Translations under genes and position numbers: made by a program
DNA from: Candidatus Zixiibacteriota bacterium
GTDB taxonomy: Bacteria; Zixibacteria; MSB-5A5; GN15; FEB-12
Length of the DNA: 64,000 nucleotides
Assembly (NCBI GenBank): GCA_040756055.1
Contig: JBFLZR010000002.1
Coordinates: 274,411-338,410, forward strand
Direction: 5' to 3'
Shown here: positions 60,238 through 64,000 of the stretch, piece after piece
How the letters are laid out: each line of letters begins with the position of its first letter
Numbering within the stretch: position 1 is the first letter of the stretch
Notes under the pieces: generated by a model
Seen by the model: the letters and a program-made list of their open reading frames with translations, nothing else
The model's database searches: none
Told to the model about the DNA's origin: nothing

Positions 60238-60250
60238 GGCTCAGATGCTT

Positions 60251-62452
60251 TTATTGTTTTCTTTTCTTTTTTATCTGCTTCTGTTTGGGCTGACGTTCTT
60301 TTTCTTTTTTGTTTTTCTTTTGGCCGGTCTTTTTAGCCGCTTTCTTTGGCTCTTCTATCACGAAGAGGTCCATCTCCTGCGCCACGGTATCGACTCTCGT
60401 CACGCCAACCTTGACGCGCCCGCCGAGACGGAAAGTCCGGCCGGTGCGACGGCCGACCATGCGGTAGTTCTTCTCGTCGAAATGGTAGTAATCGTCATCG
60501 ATAGTCGACACCCGGACCATGCCTTCGACGGCGACGTTATCGAGACGCACGAAGAAGCCGTAGGAGGTTACGCCGGAGATGGTGCCTTCGAAATGGTCGC
60601 CGACGTGTTTGCTCATGAACTGCATCTGTTTGACCTTGACAGCATCGCGCTCGGCCGATTCGGCGGTGCGTTCGGTATCGGAGCAGTGGCGTCCGACGCT
60701 GTCGATGAAAGTGGTCACTTTACGCGCATAGGCGACCGGATATTTTCCGCCAGCAAGTTTGCGAAGCAGGCGGTGCACGACGAGATCCGGGTAGCGCCGG
60801 ATCGGCGACGTGAAGTGGGTGTAGTGGGTAAAGGCCAGTCCGAAATGCCCTATATTCTCGCGCTGGTAGACCGCTTTTTTCATCGAACGCAGCATCAGTT
60901 CGTTTATGAAGTCTTCCTCGGGGGCATCTTTGATGTTATCCAGAAAGCGCGCGAAAGCCAACGGTTTCATATCCGGCGAAACCGGGAAATTGTACCCGAG
61001 GCGTTTCATCAGGTGCGAGAATTCGTTGATGCGTTCAAGGTCCGGTTTATCGTGGACGCGATAAAGAAACGGCTGAGCCTTTCGAAAGACTTCGAGCGCG
61101 ACCGCCCTGTTGGCGGCCAGCATAAATTCCTCGACAAGGCGATGCGACTCAAGGCGTATTTTGTGGCCGAGTTCGATAACCTCGCCTTTCTTATTGAGGA
61201 TGATTTTGGTTTCGGGCAAATCGAAATCGAGGGAGCCTTCGGCAAACCGCCATTTATTCAAAAGCAGCGCCAGTTGCCGGGCGGTTTTGAGGTTGGAGGC
61301 TACTTTTTTGACGGCGGGAGTTTCTTCGCCGGTGTCAAAAAACTGCTGAACATCTTCATAACTCAACTTGGCTTGCGATTTTATGATGGTATCGGCGAAG
61401 GTCCACCGGAGCATCTTGCCATTCTTATCGAAGTCGATAAAGACCGAATGCGCCAGTCTCTTGCGGTTAACCTTGAGCGAGCAGACATCGTTGGACAATA
61501 TCTCCGGCAGCATGGGGATCACCATGCCGGGCAGGTAAACCGAGTTGCCGCGCAGGAAAGCTTCTTTGTCGAGCGCGGTACCTTCTTCGACAAAGTGGGA
61601 GACATCGGCGATGTGAACCGATAGACGGTAGCCATCGACCGTCTTCTCTACACTGACAGCGTCGTCGTGGTCTTTCGCGTCAGCCGGGTCTATCGTGTAA
61701 ACGCAGTGTTGGGTGCAATCAAGGCGGTGGGACAGATCATCATCGGTGAGTCTTGCCGAGGCCAGTTCCGCCTGCGAGAGGACTTCATCGGGGAATGTTT
61801 CCGGGAAGTCGTAATTCTTGATCACGGTGAGCATGTCGACACCCGGCTGGCCGGGAAATCCGATCCGCTCGGTGATTTTGCCTTCGGGATTAAGATGGGG
61901 ATCGTCCCAGGCTGTGAGAACCGCCACCACCTTCTCCCCTTCTTTGGCGCTCTTCGTTTCATTGGAGGGGATGTACAAATCGCGATGGAAACGTTTGTTA
62001 TCGGGAGTCACGAATGAGAAATTGCGTCCCCGGTGGAAGACGCCGACGATGTTGCGCTTGGCGCGCTGGACTATTTTTATCACCGTGCCGGCCTGGCGGC
62101 CGCTGATTATTCCGGCGAGACGGACCATCACCGTGTCGCCATCGAGAGCCGTACCCAGCCTGACGGCGGGAATGAAGATGTCTTCATCTTGTCCCTCGAC
62201 CACCAGAAAGCCCGCTCCGCCGCGGGTGACCACGATAGTCCCGACGCGGACATCAAGCTCGGAGGCAAGACCGAGGCGGTTGCGTTTTAGTTTGACCAGT
62301 TCACCGGAGTCGATCAGGTCTTTGATTGTCTTCCTGAAGGCGTTGTATTCGGACGATGGTATCGCGAGGGCTTTGGCCAGTTCTTTGGTCTTCATCGGGT
62401 GCGCCGATTTCTGCCTGATGAAGTCGATTATTTTTCGGGTATCTTGTTTCAT
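60251..62452 (-). CDS. rnr: Ribonuclease R
   Basis: 733 residues from ATG 62452. The order is an N-terminal winged-helix domain (KELAKALAIPSSEYNAFRKTI), cold-shock domains, the RNB catalytic domain with acidic cluster DPADAKDHDDAVSVEK, an S1 domain (FEGTISGVTSYGFFVRLD) and a Lys-rich tail (KKTGQKKNKKEKERQPKQK). It degrades structured RNA 3' to 5' and processes rRNA. Typical length. The sigma-54 activator follows. Confidence 0.95.
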   Translation of the reverse strand: MKQDTRKIIDFIRQKSAHPMKTKELAKALAIPSSEYNAFRKTIKDLIDSGELVKLKRNRLGLASELDVRVGTIVVTRGGAGFLVVEGQDEDIFIPAVRLGTALDGDTVMVRLAGIISGRQAGTVIKIVQRAKRNIVGVFHRGRNFSFVTPDNKRFHRDLYIPSNETKSAKEGEKVVAVLTAWDDPHLNPEGKITERIGFPGQPGVDMLTVIKNYDFPETFPDEVLSQAELASARLTDDDLSHRLDCTQHCVYTIDPADAKDHDDAVSVEKTVDGYRLSVHIADVSHFVEEGTALDKEAFLRGNSVYLPGMVIPMLPEILSNDVCSLKVNRKRLAHSVFIDFDKNGKMLRWTFADTIIKSQAKLSYEDVQQFFDTGEETPAVKKVASNLKTARQLALLLNKWRFAEGSLDFDLPETKIILNKKGEVIELGHKIRLESHRLVEEFMLAANRAVALEVFRKAQPFLYRVHDKPDLERINEFSHLMKRLGYNFPVSPDMKPLAFARFLDNIKDAPEEDFINELMLRSMKKAVYQRENIGHFGLAFTHYTHFTSPIRRYPDLVVHRLLRKLAGGKYPVAYARKVTTFIDSVGRHCSDTERTAESAERDAVKVKQMQFMSKHVGDHFEGTISGVTSYGFFVRLDNVAVEGMVRVSTIDDDYYHFDEKNYRMVGRRTGRTFRLGGRVKVGVTRVDTVAQEMDLFVIEEPKKAAKKTGQKKNKKEKERQPKQKQIKKKRKQ

Positions 62453-62601
62453 ATTATAGAAATATCGACTTATCATCATGCCGAGTCAAGCAATTTTGGC
62501 AGAAATCGGCCAATTTGGCAGCACACTACGTGTGTTTTAGCGCATTTTGGAAGGGTTGGCAGTATTCGGGGGCACCCCGGAGGGATGGTGTGCTCGGGGC
62601 A

Positions 62602-62630
62602 ATAAAAGAAGCCCGCCGGTGCGGGCTTTC
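62602..62630 (-). terminator. Terminator after the CpxP/Spy-like genes
   Basis: AAGCCCGC pairs with GCGGGCTT around a 4-nt loop, with CTTTTATT following on the minus strand. It can also end transcripts from the other direction. Confidence 0.7.
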
Positions 62631-62694
62631 TTAGAGTAGTGAGAATAGAAGGAGGAACTGAAGTTAGGTTCAGTCGTGCTCTTTATATAAGGGG

Positions 62695-63261
62695 TCAACC
62701 ACCCTGCGGGCCGAAACCCATGCCTTGGCCGGGGCCCTGGCCCTGTCCGGGTCCGGGACAGTTCGGGTTTTGGCCGCGCATGCGGGCGGTTTTTTTGCGG
62801 AATTGTTTAAGCTGATCGACCTGCTCGGCGGTCAAAACTCCCTTGGCCTGTTGGAAGTGCGTGTAGTGCATTTTCTTCATGTCGGCTTTGAGTTTTGCCA
62901 CCTGGTCGATAGCGGCGAAGATCTGGCCCTGGTCGGCATCATCACGCATGAGGGCGCGCAGATTGATCTCGGCTTTTTCGAGGGCGGCTTTTTTGTCGAC
63001 GCGCTCGGTCTGGAAAGTGGTCATCATCTTTTCCAGTTTATCCTGTTGCTCGTCGGTGAGTTTGAGTTCATCGGCGTGAGCCAGGATAGCGCGCAGGCCG
63101 GGCATACCGTCATGTTGCCCCATGTGTTTGCCCATACCGCGGTGCATTCCCTGCGGGCCGAATCCGGGTCCGTCGCAATCGCCGCCGCCCTGGCCGGGCT
63201 GCGCCATGGCCACAGGTGCGGCCAGCGCCAGAATCAGGGTTAGTACGAGTAGTTTCTTCAT
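62695..63261 (-). CDS. CpxP/Spy-like periplasmic protein 1 (Met/His/Gly-rich)
   Basis: 188 residues with a signal peptide (KLLVLTLILALAAPVAMAQ). The LTXXQ-type motifs are LKLTDEQQDKLEKM and GVLTAEQVDQLKQF in a helical core. Both ends are rich in Gly, Pro, Met and His (MHRGMGKHMGQHDGM), which may bind metal. Family members act as periplasmic chaperones or metal/envelope-stress responders. Second of at least three genes in the operon, followed by a terminator. Confidence 0.85.
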   Translation of the reverse strand: MKKLLVLTLILALAAPVAMAQPGQGGGDCDGPGFGPQGMHRGMGKHMGQHDGMPGLRAILAHADELKLTDEQQDKLEKMMTTFQTERVDKKAALEKAEINLRALMRDDADQGQIFAAIDQVAKLKADMKKMHYTHFQQAKGVLTAEQVDQLKQFRKKTARMRGQNPNCPGPGQGQGPGQGMGFGPQGG

Positions 63262-63284
63262 TGGTGTCTCCTTTCAGTTATTAC

Positions 63285-63899
63285 TTACAGTGAATCTTCA
63301 TCGTCAATGCTGTCGGGGTCGAAAGGCTCCATACCGGGAGGACCCGGATGAGGTCCCATGCCCCGTCCACGACGCTGCATCATACGCTCGAATACTTCTT
63401 TTTCGAATCGTTGTTCGAACACCAGCAGCAGGGCATACTGTTTAAGAGTGAGAAGATCGCGGGCCTGCTGGTGAAAAGTCGCGATCGAATTCGCCCGTTC
63501 GGATTCCATATCTTCGAGCCTGCTTACGAGTCTTTCTATTTCAGCATCTGAGAGATTTTTCTCCCGAAGGCCGGTGGCGAGAGTATCCTGAATGGCGGTC
63601 AGCTCGCGCACGGAGGTCATCATTCGGAAGCGAAAGTCTTTCGCTATTTCACGAAGGCGCTCTTGTTTATCGTCGTCGAGCTGAAGCAGTTCAAACAGTT
63701 TTTTCATGCGAAGGCGCTCGAACTCCTGCGGTACGGGTCCGAAACCGGGGGCGCCCTGACGATGCATCCCCTGGTGCATCGGCTGACCGGACATCATCAT
63801 GGAAGAATCATCAGGTTTGGCCTGCGCCTTGATTTCTACGGCCGTGAGACCGATAGCCAGGGCGGCTACCAGGGAGATTGTAAATATCAGACGCTTCAT
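63285..63899 (-). CDS. CpxP/Spy-like periplasmic protein 2
   Basis: 204 residues with a signal peptide (IFTISLVAALAIGLTAVEIKAQ). It has a Met/His-rich start (MMMSGQPMHQGMHRQ) and a helical core LLQLDDDKQERLREIAKDFRF related to the LTXXQ motif, then DLLTLKQYALLLVF. The C-terminus is Pro-rich and acidic. It overlaps the stop of the upstream partial gene (ATGA). It is likely a partner of the first Spy-like protein in metal or envelope-stress handling. Confidence 0.82.
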   Translation of the reverse strand: MKRLIFTISLVAALAIGLTAVEIKAQAKPDDSSMMMSGQPMHQGMHRQGAPGFGPVPQEFERLRMKKLFELLQLDDDKQERLREIAKDFRFRMMTSVRELTAIQDTLATGLREKNLSDAEIERLVSRLEDMESERANSIATFHQQARDLLTLKQYALLLVFEQRFEKEVFERMMQRRGRGMGPHPGPPGMEPFDPDSIDDEDSL

Positions 63900-64000
63900 A
63901 ATATGTCCTTCACGTCAAAGTTTTCATCGAGATATTTGAGGTCTTCCTCGGTCATTTCTTCCACGAGCATGTTACTGGTGGTTTGGTAATCACCGGCAGT
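63896..64000 (-). CDS. C-terminal end of an unidentified protein (gene continues beyond the window)
   Basis: Only the last 34 codons are present (ending EEDLKYLDENFDVKDIL). The stop overlaps the start of the Spy-like gene by ATGA, so it is in the same operon. By position it could be an anti-sigma or other regulatory protein, but the piece is too short to assign. Confidence 0.6.
   Translation of the reverse strand, partial: TAGDYQTTSNMLVEEMTEEDLKYLDENFDVKDIL

Overview
The window looks like a chromosomal stretch of an uncultured, Gram-negative, FCB-group bacterium. The strongest phylum hint is the C-terminal dockerin-like signature of two large secreted proteins (tandem DPLD...VNWLWKGGPPP units), a style I associate with candidate phylum Zixibacteria. 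This is an inference, because no rRNA gene is present. Outer-membrane barrels, lipoproteins, CpxP/Spy-like proteins and a lamin-tail/FlgD-like secreted protein fit a diderm of this group.

Layout. 0-4 kb: the end of a hybrid histidine kinase, an ABC-F ATPase and a secreted metallophosphoesterase with a CBM9-like domain. 4-8.2 kb: a tight minus-strand operon of an unrecognised 411-aa protein, a cupin, a homoserine-dehydrogenase-like enzyme and an aldehyde dehydrogenase. 8.5-14 kb: a CRP-type site and promoter, then a 49-haem cytochrome c built from 14 tandem 75-residue tri-haem repeats, then a candidate outer-membrane barrel partner. 14-21.6 kb: two paralogous secreted Asp-box/dockerin proteins with a shared 5' leader. 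21.6-25.1 kb: an accessory patch with a pentapeptide/membrane protein framed by 60-bp hairpin repeats, a PD-(D/E)XK-like protein, gene scraps and tRNA-Met(CAT). 25.1-27.8 kb: dihydrolipoamide dehydrogenase with no canonical start codon, a lipoprotein and a small barrel. 28-31.2 kb: a polyamine operon (XRE-cupin regulator, speH, ornithine decarboxylase, speE).

31.2-36.8 kb: an island flanked on both sides by clusters of palindromic repeats. It carries a three-gene operon of a ParB-domain protein, an HD-domain protein and a D12-class adenine methyltransferase, a candidate undescribed modification or defence module. 36.8-45.7 kb: housekeeping genes (nnr, lon, ychF, rpsA, plsC, cmk). 45.7-51.4 kb: a solute-binding lipoprotein, LiaF/PspC-like envelope proteins, an ECF sigma/anti-sigma pair and holA. 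51.6-57.6 kb: a lipoprotein, a dGTPase-like HD protein and a three-gene surface cluster. 57.6-58.8 kb: more palindromes around a small membrane protein. 58.8-64 kb: a sigma-54 activator, RNase R and two CpxP/Spy-like proteins.

Most interesting: the 49-haem repeat cytochrome with barrel partner and CRP-type site; the ParB-HD-Dam island; intergenic hairpin families whose stems change in a compensatory way; and three genes (lpd, an ECF sigma factor, a lamin-tail protein) that seem to lack ATG, GTG or TTG where a start is needed.
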